Source: CAYVMN01 sp043808585 | Lineage (GTDB): Bacteria > Desulfobacterota > DSM-4660 > Desulfatiglandales > Desulfatiglandaceae | NCBI GenBank assembly: GCA_043808585.1 | Contig: JAZDES010000161.1 | Span: 1 to 25,859 of the forward strand | Direction of reading: 5' to 3' | Length of the DNA: 25,859 bases | Shown: piece by piece, positions 1 to 7,754 of the stretch | How positions within the stretch are numbered: position 1 is the stretch's first letter | Layout of the letters: each line of letters begins with the position of its first letter | Made by a program: the position numbers and the translations under genes | Notes under the pieces: model-generated | What the model was told of the DNA's origin: nothing | What the model saw: the letters and a program-made list of their open reading frames with translations, nothing else | Database searches by the model: none

Positions 1-1
1 G

Positions 2-232
2 AACGCTGCCATGAAAAACCGACAGATCAAGGAGTTCTGTAAGATTGACACTGAATCGAGCGCGTTGCTGGAAAAGGCCATGGACAGATTCGGCCTTAGC
101 GCAAGGGCCCACGCCCGCATCCTGAAGATTGCCCGGACCATTGCCGACCTAGAGGGGAGTCCAGACATCAAGTCCCCCCATGTGGCAGAGGCCATTCAAT
201 ACAGGACCCTTGATCGGAAGGTATTGAGGTGA
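2..232 (+). CDS. ComM/YifB-family Mg-chelatase-like AAA protein, C-terminal end (partial)
   Basis: This is the last 76 codons of a gene that begins before the window. The frame is open to the left edge and reads N-A-A immediately before an internal Met codon at 11, so that Met is not the start. The fragment has the C-terminal signature of ComM/YifB AAA+ proteins: a Cys in a short 'EFC' segment, then 'LSARAHARILKIARTIADL', and finally an 'AEAIQYRTLDR' end. The family is related to Mg-chelatase subunit I, and ComM acts as a helicase in natural transformation. Only the helical C-terminal domain is present here; the ATPase core lies outside. The next gene starts 46 bp downstream on the same strand but need not be functionally linked. 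Confidence 0.85.
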   Translation, partial: NAAMKNRQIKEFCKIDTESSALLEKAMDRFGLSARAHARILKIARTIADLEGSPDIKSPHVAEAIQYRTLDRKVLR

Positions 233-278
233 AGGAGAAGGTCTTGGGGTTGGCAAAGGGAGGTGGTTCAGGAAGAAG

Positions 279-953
279 ATGAGGATACTGGTGATAGAGG
301 ATGACAGGAAGATCTCATCCTTTGTTTGCAAGGGACTGAGGGAGGCCGGTTTTGCAGTGGACGCTGCCTACGACGGTGTGGAAGGCCTTCATCTCGCCCT
401 GACCGAACCCTATGACGCAGCTGTGGTAGATATCATGTTACCGGGCCTTGATGGACTTTCATTGATTGAGCGCCTTCGGGAAAGGCATATGAGGACACCG
501 GTCCTTATCCTTAGCGCGAAGCGGTCCGTAGATGATCGCGTCAAGGGTCTCCAGACAGGGGGGGACGATTATATGACCAAGCCCTTTTCCTTCTCCGAGC
601 TTCTTGCCCGTATCCAGGCCTTGATCCGGAGGGCGAGCCAGACTGCAGAACCTTCTACACTGAGTGCAGGTGACCTGACCATTGACCTCCTATCACGGGA
701 GGCAAGCCGTGGGGGAGAGCCCATCAGCCTGCCGTCGCGGGAATTCGCCCTGTTGGAATACCTGATGCGCAACAAGGGGCGTATCGTTTCTAAGACATCC
801 ATTCTGGAGCATGTGTACGATTACAGCTTTGATCCACAGACAAACGTTGTGGATGTACTGGTCTGCAGGGTGCGAAACAAGGTTGAAAGGGATTTCGAGC
901 CCAAGATGATTCACACAGTTCGCGGAATGGGCTATGTCCTCAAAGAGAAGTAG
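279..953 (+). CDS. OmpR-family response regulator
   Basis: This 224-residue two-component transcription factor has a receiver domain at about residues 1-115 and a winged-helix DNA-binding domain at about 128-222. The acidic pair D8/D9, the phospho-acceptor D51 in 'VVDIMLPG', the switch Ser in 'ILSA' and the Lys of 'KPF' are all visible. The effector domain carries the usual 'SREFALLEYLMRN' and 'VRGMGYVL' motifs. Overall it most resembles the CusR/CopR metal or envelope-stress branch, but the signal cannot be read from sequence. The start at ATG 279 follows a weak purine-rich site. Its 3' end overlaps the sensor kinase gene by 20 bp, so the two are translationally coupled. Confidence 0.93.
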   Translation: MRILVIEDDRKISSFVCKGLREAGFAVDAAYDGVEGLHLALTEPYDAAVVDIMLPGLDGLSLIERLRERHMRTPVLILSAKRSVDDRVKGLQTGGDDYMTKPFSFSELLARIQALIRRASQTAEPSTLSAGDLTIDLLSREASRGGEPISLPSREFALLEYLMRNKGRIVSKTSILEHVYDYSFDPQTNVVDVLVCRVRNKVERDFEPKMIHTVRGMGYVLKEK

Positions 954-2334
954 GAAGATCGGGCTGACATTCAGCCTGAAGCTGAGCCTTCTCTACGCCC
1001 TATTTTTCGTGATCAGTTCTCTGGGCCTATTTGTTGTGGCCTACTATCTCATAAATGGCCTGGTTGAGCAGAGAGAACAGGAGATAATCAGGAATCGGAT
1101 CCAGGAATACGTTGCCTGGTATGGGGAGGGGGGGCTCAGGGCGCTCAAGGCACGTTTTGACGAGCAGTCAAATACCGCTCGCGATATCTTTTTCGTCCGC
1201 GTAGTAGGTCCTTTCAACAATGTCCTCTTTGTCAGTATCCCAGAAGGTTTCGAAGGGTTTGATCTAACCAAACTTAGATCGATTCCCCCGACCGAGTCTG
1301 ATTTGTGGTTGTCCGTTAAGGACCAGGCCCAGAAGGGCGCCTGGACCGTGGGGCTGGCACCCCTGCCCGGTGGTCTTACGCTTCAGGTGGGAAAGAGCTC
1401 TAATCAGAGTCAGGAACTGCTCTCCTACTTTAAGAAGGTCTTCATAAGTTTTGTAGTGCCTATCCTCTTACTCGGGATAATAGGGGGAGGGCTTTTGACA
1501 TTTCGTGCGATTCAGCCTATCCGCAGCTTAATTCAGACCGTTCGGGATATCCTGGAGACCGGAAAGATGAGCAAGCGTGTACCTGTGCGAAGCGGGCGCG
1601 GTGAGATGGATGAATTGGTAAGCCTCTTCAATCAGATGCTTGATAGGAATGACTCCCTGATCAAGGCAATGCATGACTCCTTGGACAATGTTGCCCATGA
1701 TTTGCGAACCCCCATGACGCGTCTTCGGGGGGTAGCAGAACTTGCCCTGCAGGACTCCAAGAATCCCGGCGCCTGCTACGAGGCACTCGGTGACTGCATG
1801 GAGGAGTCCGAACGGGTCCTTACGATGCTAAATACCCTGATGGATGTGGCCGAGGCCGAGACAGGGGTGATGCGGTTGGATATGACCCGGGTCTTTGTGC
1901 CGGAGGTGGTGAGGGCCGTGGTAGATCTATATGAGATATTGGCCGACGAGAGAAATATTTCTATGGCCTTAGCACTCCCGGACGAATTGTTAATCAACGC
2001 CGATCGCACCCGTTTTCAGCAGGTCATCGCCAACCTTGTCGACAATGCCCTCAAGTATAGCGGTGATGGGGGAAGGGTTGAGATCTCGGCAAGGGAAGAT
2101 GGCGATTATGCCCTCATCTCGATCTCCGATGAAGGGGTAGGAATCCCTCCCGAAGAGATCGACAAGATCTGGGATCGATTGTACAGGGGAGACCGAAGTA
2201 GGTCGAGGCGTGGTCTGGGCCTGGGTCTCAGTTTTGTAAGGGCCATCGTCCAGGCACACGGCGGCAACGTAAGAGTTGAAAGCGAACCCAGAAAAGGGTC
2301 AACTTTCATTATTCGGCTCCCAAAGGCCGGATAA
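934..2334 (+). CDS. HAMP-containing sensor histidine kinase
   Basis: This 466-residue membrane sensor is the partner of the preceding response regulator, whose end it overlaps by 20 bp. It has a first transmembrane segment at about residues 16-38, a periplasmic sensing region of about 130 residues with no recognised fold, a second transmembrane segment at about 170-190, then a HAMP linker and HisKA domain. The autophosphorylated His is H255 in 'AHDLRTPMTRL'. The HATPase domain shows the N-box 'NLVDNALKYS', the G1 box 'DEGVGIP' and the G2 box 'GLGLGLSFVRAIVQAHGG'. The organisation is typical of CusS/BaeS-like kinases. The ligand is unknown, and no obvious metal-efflux or envelope gene lies next to the pair within the window. 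Confidence 0.93.
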   Translation: MSSKRSRKIGLTFSLKLSLLYALFFVISSLGLFVVAYYLINGLVEQREQEIIRNRIQEYVAWYGEGGLRALKARFDEQSNTARDIFFVRVVGPFNNVLFVSIPEGFEGFDLTKLRSIPPTESDLWLSVKDQAQKGAWTVGLAPLPGGLTLQVGKSSNQSQELLSYFKKVFISFVVPILLLGIIGGGLLTFRAIQPIRSLIQTVRDILETGKMSKRVPVRSGRGEMDELVSLFNQMLDRNDSLIKAMHDSLDNVAHDLRTPMTRLRGVAELALQDSKNPGACYEALGDCMEESERVLTMLNTLMDVAEAETGVMRLDMTRVFVPEVVRAVVDLYEILADERNISMALALPDELLINADRTRFQQVIANLVDNALKYSGDGGRVEISAREDGDYALISISDEGVGIPPEEIDKIWDRLYRGDRSRSRRGLGLGLSFVRAIVQAHGGNVRVESEPRKGSTFIIRLPKAG

Positions 2335-2346
2335 ACTGGAAGAATG

Positions 2347-2642
2347 GTAACACTTTAGCGCTCTGAAAACACTGAGGAGTAAGATGACAGACCGTGAGGG
2401 TCTTTTTTCAAAAGGACGTAAAGGACGGCATCATTTCAAAGAACGGCAGTGAGGTCTTGAACCTCGTTACGGAACAGCCCCATATGAGGATGTCCCTATG
2501 AAGAGCCCTCTCCCCTGCCTGGCAGAAACTGTATTTAAAGGTAAGGGGGCGTGCAACTGGCTTTTAAGAATTTGGGTTACGTCCTTTGGAAAAAAGACCC
2601 TCGCGGTCCGCTGCCTTTCTTTACAAAAAGCTAAAGTGTTAC
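2347..2642 (+). repeat. MITE-like element with 13-bp perfect terminal inverted repeats
   Basis: The gap 2335-2683 has no convincing gene. It is almost filled by a 296-bp segment bounded by GTAACACTTTAGC at 2347-2359 and its exact reverse complement at 2630-2642. No target-site duplication is visible at the borders and no transposase is encoded, so it would be a non-autonomous or decayed element. A small hairpin (GAGGT/ACCTC) lies inside, at about 2451-2465. An open frame runs from 2498 into the nitroreductase gene but shows no recognisable protein in this part. The right end stops 41 bp before the nitroreductase start, so the element lies in its promoter region. Confidence 0.5.
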
Positions 2643-2683
2643 TTGGGTTCTTATATTCCAAGAGAACAGGGAGGGAGAACAAC

Positions 2684-3376
2684 ATGGAAGTTATTGAGGC
2701 AATCCGGAGCAGGAGAAGTATTCGCAGTTTCAAATCAGACCCCGTACCTGGGGACCTTTTGAAGGATCTACTGCAGGTCTGCCAATGGGCACCCAATGCC
2801 AGCAACACCCAGCCCTGGGAATTTGCTGTGCTAGGGGGCAAAGTGCTTGAGGAGGTAAAGAATCGCCTGGTGGAGAAGGTAAAGGCAGAATGGGATAGTT
2901 CGCTAGGGGGGTTTAGAACTATAAACCCGGACATCCCATTTCCTGATCTGCCTGAACCCTATGTGAACCGGGCCGCGGCCCTTAAGGCTCAAATTGACGG
3001 TCACCAGTTCCCGCCAGGAATAGAGGAGCTGGAGAACAAAAGACACAGCTATCTTCTTTATGGCTCACGGTTTTATGGCGCACCCAATGCAATTATCCTC
3101 TATACGGAAAAGGCCATCTGCCCGAAGGCAATCCTGGACATAGGGATTATGGCCCAGACCATCGCTATCGCTGCCTTGGACCATGGACTGGGTACGTGCC
3201 TCACATCCATGGTGGTTTTCTGGCCTGAAATCTACCGGGATCTGCTCGGTATTCCGGAATCCAAGCTGATCGCGCTGGCCATAGCCATCGGCTACCCGGA
3301 TAACGAGGCCCTGGTGAATACGTTCAAACGGACTCGCGAGCCTCTAAATGCTTACACCCACTGGCACGGGGTCTGA
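2684..3376 (+). CDS. Nitroreductase-family FMN oxidoreductase
   Basis: This 230-residue nitroreductase-fold flavoprotein is expected to bind FMN as a homodimer and use NAD(P)H. Visible family motifs are 'RSRRSIRSF' near the N-terminus (phosphate-binding Arg residues), 'APNASNTQPWEF' at about residues 38-49, 'DIGIMAQTIAIAALDHGLGTC' in the central helix and 'IAIGYPD' near the C-terminus. The start at ATG 2684 is chosen because a GGGAGGGAG ribosome site lies just upstream and homology begins at 'MEVIEAI'. The open frame does extend to 2498, but that part lies in the inverted-repeat element. It is monocistronic between the two-component system and the Liv operon. Physiological substrates of such enzymes (quinones, nitroaromatics, enones) cannot be predicted here. 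Confidence 0.88.
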   Translation: MEVIEAIRSRRSIRSFKSDPVPGDLLKDLLQVCQWAPNASNTQPWEFAVLGGKVLEEVKNRLVEKVKAEWDSSLGGFRTINPDIPFPDLPEPYVNRAAALKAQIDGHQFPPGIEELENKRHSYLLYGSRFYGAPNAIILYTEKAICPKAILDIGIMAQTIAIAALDHGLGTCLTSMVVFWPEIYRDLLGIPESKLIALAIAIGYPDNEALVNTFKRTREPLNAYTHWHGV

Positions 3377-3399
3377 TTGGCACAGCACGGATTTTTATC

Positions 3400-3428
3400 T
3401 TGACAACAGTTTTTTTGTGTCTTATATT
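3400..3428 (+). promoter_or_regulatory. Sigma-70-like promoter for the liv operon
   Basis: A perfect -35 hexamer TTGACA at 3400-3405 is separated by exactly 17 bp from TATATT at 3423-3428 (five of six consensus bases). It is correctly placed downstream of the nitroreductase stop (3376) and upstream of livK (3687). Transcription would begin near 3435 and leave a leader of about 250 nt. Confidence 0.65.
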
Positions 3429-3561
3429 GCATACCAAATTTCATGATAAAAATAGTTCCAGCCCAGGGCACGAGATTCATCCATTCCGAGTTTTGACGGC
3501 GCGTGTTCGGCGCAGTAAGAGGTCCATAAGCGGTATTGCGCTTTATCTCTGGTTGTTGAGA

Positions 3562-3580
3562 CCTGCATAAGCGGGTTTTT
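3562..3580 (+). terminator. Weak hairpin plus T-run in the liv leader (possible attenuator)
   Basis: CCTGC, an ATAA loop and GCGGG form a 5-bp stem with one G-T pair, followed by five Ts. It lies in the predicted 250-nt leader between the promoter and livK. The stem is short, so it may be fortuitous. The rest of the gap 3429-3686 shows no gene and no riboswitch class that I recognise; a clear AAGGAGG ribosome site for livK is at 3674-3680. Confidence 0.25.
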
Positions 3581-3686
3581 CAGAAGAATGACCAGGCATG
3601 CGGAGCGATTTGCTGCGCTGTTTATTTCATGACGTTAGTAGAGGTCATCATTAATTTTAACCAAAAGACAAAAAAGGAGGGAAAAG

Positions 3687-4853
3687 ATGAAAACAATCAA
3701 AACGCGCAGATCGATCAGTTTATTTTCTTTTACTCTAGTGCTTCTGGTGATGACCATGGCTATGGGTGTCACCTTCTGTGGGCTCGTGAGTTCAGCCAAG
3801 GCCCAAGATGAGTTCAAGTATGGAGCTGTGATGCCGGTGACGGGCCCCATCCCGCAGTACGGTGAGTACTTCATTCGTGGCAGCCAATTGGCCTTGGAGG
3901 ACCTGGAAAAGAGCGGCTGGATCGGCGGGAAGAAGGTCCTTATCGTGTTGGAAGACGGAAAGGCTGACCCAAAGATTTCTCTGGCGGCCATGAACAAACT
4001 GATCAGCATTGACAAGGTCCCCATTGTGGAGAGCCTGGTATCCCCTGTGGTGCTGTCCATAGGCCCGGTCGCTCAGAAGAATGGCGTGGTCGTGGTGAAC
4101 ACCGCCGCCCAGAACCCACTTATCCGGGAGCTCGGCAACTTCATCTTCAGTTTGAATCCCCTGGCCGATTGCGTCATGGCGGAGACGGTCAAATACGCTG
4201 CCAAAGGGATGGGAGCGAAGACGGCAGCGATCATTCACGTAAACAACGAGTACGGCCGTGGAGTTGCTGCGACCTTCAAGAAGCTCTTCGAGGAGCAGTA
4301 CGGCGGGAAGATCGTTGCCACCGAGATCATTGCCATGGGTGAGACAGATTTCTCGACACACCTGACCAAGATCAAGTTCGTCAAGTCCGACATCATTTTC
4401 ATGGTTGCCCATGAAGCCGAGCTAGGCTATGCCCTTAAAAAGGCCAAGCAGATTGGGTTGAAAACTCCTTTCCTGTGCACTCCGGGAATGATTGCCCCCA
4501 TGACTCTCGAGATTGCCGGCGATGCGGCGGAGGGCGTTAGAGGCCCATTTTACGTCTACGACCCCTATAACGGCACAGAGCTTATGAAGTCTTTTGGCAG
4601 ACGGCACAAGGAGCGCTTCGGCGTTTTGCCCAGCGCCTATCCAGCCTACTCATACGACTCCGTTATGCTTTATGCCGCGGCCCTGAGGAGCGGCGCCAGG
4701 ACAGGCGCAGAGGTCAGAGACTTCTACTATTCCTTGAAGGACTATGAGGGTGTGTCCGGGCCTATAAGCTTTGATAAGGACGGGATCAGCCTGACGCCAC
4801 CGGCAATCCGCGAGGTCCGCGGCGGCAAAGAGGTCGATGTGAAATGGAAATGA
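3687..4853 (+). CDS. livK: ABC transporter periplasmic substrate-binding protein (Leu/Ile/Val-type)
   Basis: This 388-residue type-I periplasmic binding protein of the LivK/Peripla_BP_6 family has a long signal peptide (about 40 residues: basic start, hydrophobic core at 12-35, cleavage predicted after 'SSAKA'). The mature protein shows 'GAVMPVTGPIPQYGEYFIRG', the typical first lobe with the ligand-contact loop, followed by 'NEYGRG' and 'YDSVMLYAAAL', common in this family. It delivers ligand to LivHMGF, encoded downstream. The family binds amino acids, amides, aromatic acids or short organic acids. The adjacent CoA-ester catabolic operon suggests an organic acid rather than leucine, but this is inference. 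A strong ribosome site at 3674-3680 supports the start. A decayed copy of its C-terminal third follows the gene. Confidence 0.93.
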   Translation: MKTIKTRRSISLFSFTLVLLVMTMAMGVTFCGLVSSAKAQDEFKYGAVMPVTGPIPQYGEYFIRGSQLALEDLEKSGWIGGKKVLIVLEDGKADPKISLAAMNKLISIDKVPIVESLVSPVVLSIGPVAQKNGVVVVNTAAQNPLIRELGNFIFSLNPLADCVMAETVKYAAKGMGAKTAAIIHVNNEYGRGVAATFKKLFEEQYGGKIVATEIIAMGETDFSTHLTKIKFVKSDIIFMVAHEAELGYALKKAKQIGLKTPFLCTPGMIAPMTLEIAGDAAEGVRGPFYVYDPYNGTELMKSFGRRHKERFGVLPSAYPAYSYDSVMLYAAALRSGARTGAEVRDFYYSLKDYEGVSGPISFDKDGISLTPPAIREVRGGKEVDVKWK

Positions 4854-4878
4854 GAGACCCTCGCGGTTGATGGACTTC

Positions 4879-4903
4879 GGGCCGCAGAGGTAATCTGCGG
4901 CCC
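4879..4903 (+). promoter_or_regulatory. Perfect 10-bp hairpin after livK
   Basis: GGGCCGCAGA (4879-4888), a five-base loop and TCTGCGGCCC (4894-4903) form a perfect 10-bp, GC-rich stem 25 bp past the livK stop. No T-run follows, so it is better read as an mRNA 3'-end stabiliser or partial terminator than as a full intrinsic terminator. Such hairpins commonly raise binding-protein mRNA over that of the membrane components. Confidence 0.55.
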
Positions 4904-5129
4904 CTATAAGCGCACAGAAGGCATGAAGTCCTTTGGCCAGCGGCACAAGGAGCGCTTCGGTGTTCTGTACGGTAACCCCGCAGATCGCTCGTACAACTCC
5001 GTTATGCTTTACGCCGCGGCTCTGAGGAACAGCGCCGGCACACCCGCACAAATCAGAGCCTTCTCCTAATTCCTTGAAGGAGTTTGATGGTGGATGTAGG
5101 CCCGTGACCTTATGATAAGGACGGGATCA
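4901..5129 (+). pseudogene. Decayed C-terminal fragment of a second livK
   Basis: The 353-bp gap between livK and livH holds a degraded paralogue of the livK 3' part. From 4902 the frame reads with high similarity to livK residues of the segment from 4563, for example 'MKSFGQRHKERFGVL' against 'MKSFGRRHKERFGVL' and 'YNSVMLYAAALRN' against 'YDSVMLYAAALRS'. The offset is a constant 339 bp, so the frame is kept, until an extra A near 5069 creates a TAA. A second single-base insertion follows, and similarity fades after 'GATAAGGACGGGATCA' at 5114-5129. Many differences are silent or conservative, which points to an old functional tandem paralogue that later lost its 5' two thirds. No start codon or ribosome site precedes it. 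It is non-coding now. Confidence 0.85.
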
Positions 5130-5206
5130 CTGTGCAGAGGCCTGTAGTTCATGATTGGGGTGGTCAGTCCGGTTTGATCAAATAAGCAACTTCCGAGGGG
5201 AAATTC

Positions 5207-6100
5207 ATGGCCTACTGGCTCTTTCTTCAACTCCTGCTTAACGGGATTGTGGCGGGAAGCCTCTATGCCCTATTGGGGGTCAGTTTTACGGCAATCTTTG
5301 CCCCCACGAAAATCTTCCATTTCATGCACGCTAGCGTCTATCTCTATGCTGGTTATTTCTTATACCAGTTTGCCATGGGATGGGGGTGGCCACTATCTGT
5401 TTCAATTCTTATGGCGGTGTTGCTGGCGGGGATGCTGGGTGTCCTCGCGGAGTTGGTGATCTACTCTCCCCTCCGGAGAATTGGCGCCGGCATGATGGAG
5501 ATGCTTCTCAGTTCCTTCGGGGGTTACGTCGTTCTCCGGAACGCGATTTTACTGATCTGGAAGAGTGACCCAAGGAACATCCAGATCCCTGAGGTCCTCC
5601 ATGACGGGATCTCCATAGGGCTTCTGACCTTTACACCTTTGGATATTATTGCGGTGACGATTTCTGGAGCCGCCATTGCGGGCGTACTCATCTTCATGCG
5701 CCATACAAAGGTTGGGAAGGCCATGCGTGCGGTGGAGAGCGACCCTGAGGGTGCGACCATCACGGGCATTCCCACCAAGCGGGTCCGGTTGGCAAGTTTT
5801 TTTCTTGGGTCCATCCTGGTAGCGGGGGCGGCGATCTTCCATGTGTTGGACAAGAGTTTAGAGCCGACCATTGGAGTCAATGCTGTCCTTGTGGCTACGG
5901 TGGCAATGATTGTGGGCGGTGTGGGTTCGTACGGTGGTGCTGCCCTTGCGGGACTTATGTTGGGAGTGGTAGAGAATATCGGGATCTGGCAGATCCCTTC
6001 AGAGTGGAAGAGCACCATTACGTTTTCCGTATTGGTCTTGTTCATCCTGTTTCGGCCCAGGGGCTTTTTTGGCTACCGGAGAACTCGGTATGAGGAGTAG
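5207..6100 (+). CDS. livH: Branched-chain amino acid-type ABC permease LivH
   Basis: This 297-residue inner-membrane permease forms one half of the LivHM translocation channel. It shows about eight hydrophobic segments, the N-terminal 'NGIVAGSLYALLGVSFTAIF' motif typical of LivH, and the cytoplasmic EAA-like loop 'GKAMRAVESDPEGATITGIP' at about residues 168-187, which docks onto the LivG/LivF ATPases. The 'ATVAMIVGGVGSYGGAALAG' segment is also characteristic. Start ATG 5207 follows a GAGGGG ribosome site. The gene is preceded by the decayed livK fragment and followed by livM after 3 bp, so livHMGF is a tight translational unit. Confidence 0.93.
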   Translation: MAYWLFLQLLLNGIVAGSLYALLGVSFTAIFAPTKIFHFMHASVYLYAGYFLYQFAMGWGWPLSVSILMAVLLAGMLGVLAELVIYSPLRRIGAGMMEMLLSSFGGYVVLRNAILLIWKSDPRNIQIPEVLHDGISIGLLTFTPLDIIAVTISGAAIAGVLIFMRHTKVGKAMRAVESDPEGATITGIPTKRVRLASFFLGSILVAGAAIFHVLDKSLEPTIGVNAVLVATVAMIVGGVGSYGGAALAGLMLGVVENIGIWQIPSEWKSTITFSVLVLFILFRPRGFFGYRRTRYEE

Positions 6101-6103
6101 AAG

Positions 6104-6985
6104 GTGAATTATCTTCTCTATGTGATCAGCCTGGTTGCGGTTTACGGGATTCTTACTGCTGCGTTAAACCTTGCAGTAGGGTATACGGGTATTCTTTCTA
6201 TCGCTCAAGCAGCCTTCATGGGGATTGGGGCCTATGCCGCGGGCATCTTGCTCACGCAATGGGGCCTCAATTTCTTTTATGCGCTCCCTGTGGGTATGGC
6301 CGTGGCCGGTCTCACAGGCGCGGGCCTGGCCTGGGCCACACTCCGTCTAAAAGGGGAGTACTATGTGATTGCCTCTTTTGGCTTTCAGGTCATCATCTAC
6401 AACATCCTCCTCAACTGGATCAGTCTCACCGGAGGACCCTTCGGTATTCGTGAGATTCCACCCCCACAGGCCTTTGGGTTTACTTTTCTTGGTCCGCTCA
6501 GATATGCCATCTTTACTGTGGGAATTCTGGCGATTTGCGTATGGGTGACCTGGCGCCTGGGAGAGTCACCCTATGGGAAGGTCCTTCGGGCCATCCGGGA
6601 GGACGAAGCGGGGGCGGCCTCTATCGGCAAAAACGTGAGCCGCTATAAGATTGTTATTTTCACGGTTAGTGCCATGCTTGCCAGTATTGGGGGGGCACTG
6701 TATGCATGTCTGATTACCTATATTGATCCCTTCACGTTTACCATTCACGAATCGATTTTCATTCTGGCGCTGGTTATTATTGGAGGATCAGGAAACGTAT
6801 ATGGCTCAGTGGTCGGAGCGGCAGTTCTGATCTCGATCCCGGAGATGCTTCGCTTCTTCGATGTTCCAACCACGGTTGCATCTCCCATCCGGGAGATCCT
6901 TTATGGAGCGCTCATGATCATTTTTCTTCGTTTTCGTCCCAAGGGGTTGCTGCCAGAGAGAATCACTAGCGGAGGGATGCGTTGA
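6104..6985 (+). CDS. livM: Branched-chain amino acid-type ABC permease LivM
   Basis: This 293-residue second permease subunit of the Liv-type importer is highly hydrophobic. It has 'NLAVGYTGILSIAQAAFMGIGAYAAGIL' near the N-terminus, the standard LivM opening, and the ATPase-docking loop 'GKVLRAIREDEAGAASIGKN' at about residues 161-180. The C-terminal 'IIGGSGNVYGSVVGAAVL' matches LivM. It starts with GTG at 6104, three bases past livH, using the GAGGAG inside the livH end as ribosome site. Its TGA overlaps the livG ATG by one base. It lacks the long N-terminal extension of enterobacterial LivM, as is normal for this subfamily. Confidence 0.93.
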   Translation: MNYLLYVISLVAVYGILTAALNLAVGYTGILSIAQAAFMGIGAYAAGILLTQWGLNFFYALPVGMAVAGLTGAGLAWATLRLKGEYYVIASFGFQVIIYNILLNWISLTGGPFGIREIPPPQAFGFTFLGPLRYAIFTVGILAICVWVTWRLGESPYGKVLRAIREDEAGAASIGKNVSRYKIVIFTVSAMLASIGGALYACLITYIDPFTFTIHESIFILALVIIGGSGNVYGSVVGAAVLISIPEMLRFFDVPTTVASPIREILYGALMIIFLRFRPKGLLPERITSGGMR

Positions 6986-7752
6986 TGGGCCACGACAGCG
7001 ATTTTTTTAAGGTGGAGGGGTTGTCAAAGGCCTTCGGAGGGCTTCAAGCGGTCAATAATGTTACCTTTGTTGTGGAGAAGGGAAGCCTGACCAGCCTCAT
7101 TGGTCCCAACGGAGCCGGGAAGACCACTGTGTTTGATCTCATTTCTGTCTTCCTTACTGCGGATGGGGGTCAAATTTTGTTCAAAGGCCAAGAATTGACC
7201 AAGCGCAAGCCCCATGAGATCGTTTCTCTGGGAATGGCTCGGAGCTTCCAACACCTTGGCCTCTTTTATCAACTGTCCGTGTGGGATAATGTCTTCCTCG
7301 GTCTACCGGCTAAGCGACGGGAGCGTTTATGGGGTGTCTTTCTCCCCCGGGTTATCCTGCGGAAGGAAGAGAGGCTCCTAGTGGAGCGGACGGCCGAGAT
7401 CCTTCACTTCCTCGGCCTTACTGATAAGGCTGGGGAGCAGGTAGCTAACCTTTCTTGGGGGGATCAGAAGTTGGTTTCCATCGGTCGGCTGCTGGCTACG
7501 GATGGTGAGTTTCTCTTGATCGACGAGCCTGCCTCCGGTCTATCCGATGAGCAGATCGACCATGTCAAGTCGCTTCTCAGGGAGTTGATCTCCAGGGGAA
7601 AGACGATCTTACTCATTGATCACAATATGGAGGCCATCATGGATATCTCGGACTGGGTTATTGTCTTAAACTTTGGTGAGATTATTGCCGAAGGGAAGCC
7701 AGCAGAGATCCTCGCCAATGAGGAAGTCATTCGGGTTTACTTAGGGGTATAG
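6985..7752 (+). CDS. livG: Liv-type ABC transporter ATP-binding protein LivG
   Basis: This 255-residue ATPase carries Walker A 'GPNGAGKTTVFDLIS', a Q-loop in 'MARSFQHLGLF', a signature region 'NLSWGDQKLVSIGRLL' in place of LSGGQ (the second G of the signature is D), Walker B 'EFLLIDEPASGL' and switch His in 'LIDHNMEAIMDISD'. The C-terminal 'FGEIIAEGKPAEI..EEVIRVYLG' tail identifies LivG. ATG 6985 is chosen over TTG 6982 because a GGAGGG site sits 8 bp upstream. The one-base TGATG overlap with livM gives translational coupling. It works as a heterodimer with LivF. Confidence 0.93.
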   Translation: MGHDSDFFKVEGLSKAFGGLQAVNNVTFVVEKGSLTSLIGPNGAGKTTVFDLISVFLTADGGQILFKGQELTKRKPHEIVSLGMARSFQHLGLFYQLSVWDNVFLGLPAKRRERLWGVFLPRVILRKEERLLVERTAEILHFLGLTDKAGEQVANLSWGDQKLVSIGRLLATDGEFLLIDEPASGLSDEQIDHVKSLLRELISRGKTILLIDHNMEAIMDISDWVIVLNFGEIIAEGKPAEILANEEVIRVYLGV

Positions 7753-7754
7753 CA

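Noticed and set aside
2498..2683. In-frame N-terminal extension of the nitroreductase
   Set aside because: It lies mostly inside the inverted-repeat element, has no family similarity, and a strong ribosome site precedes ATG 2684.
4650..5051. 133-codon minus-strand open frame across the livK end and the gap
   Set aside because: It is antisense to livK and its decayed copy; its internal repeat merely reflects the livK duplication.
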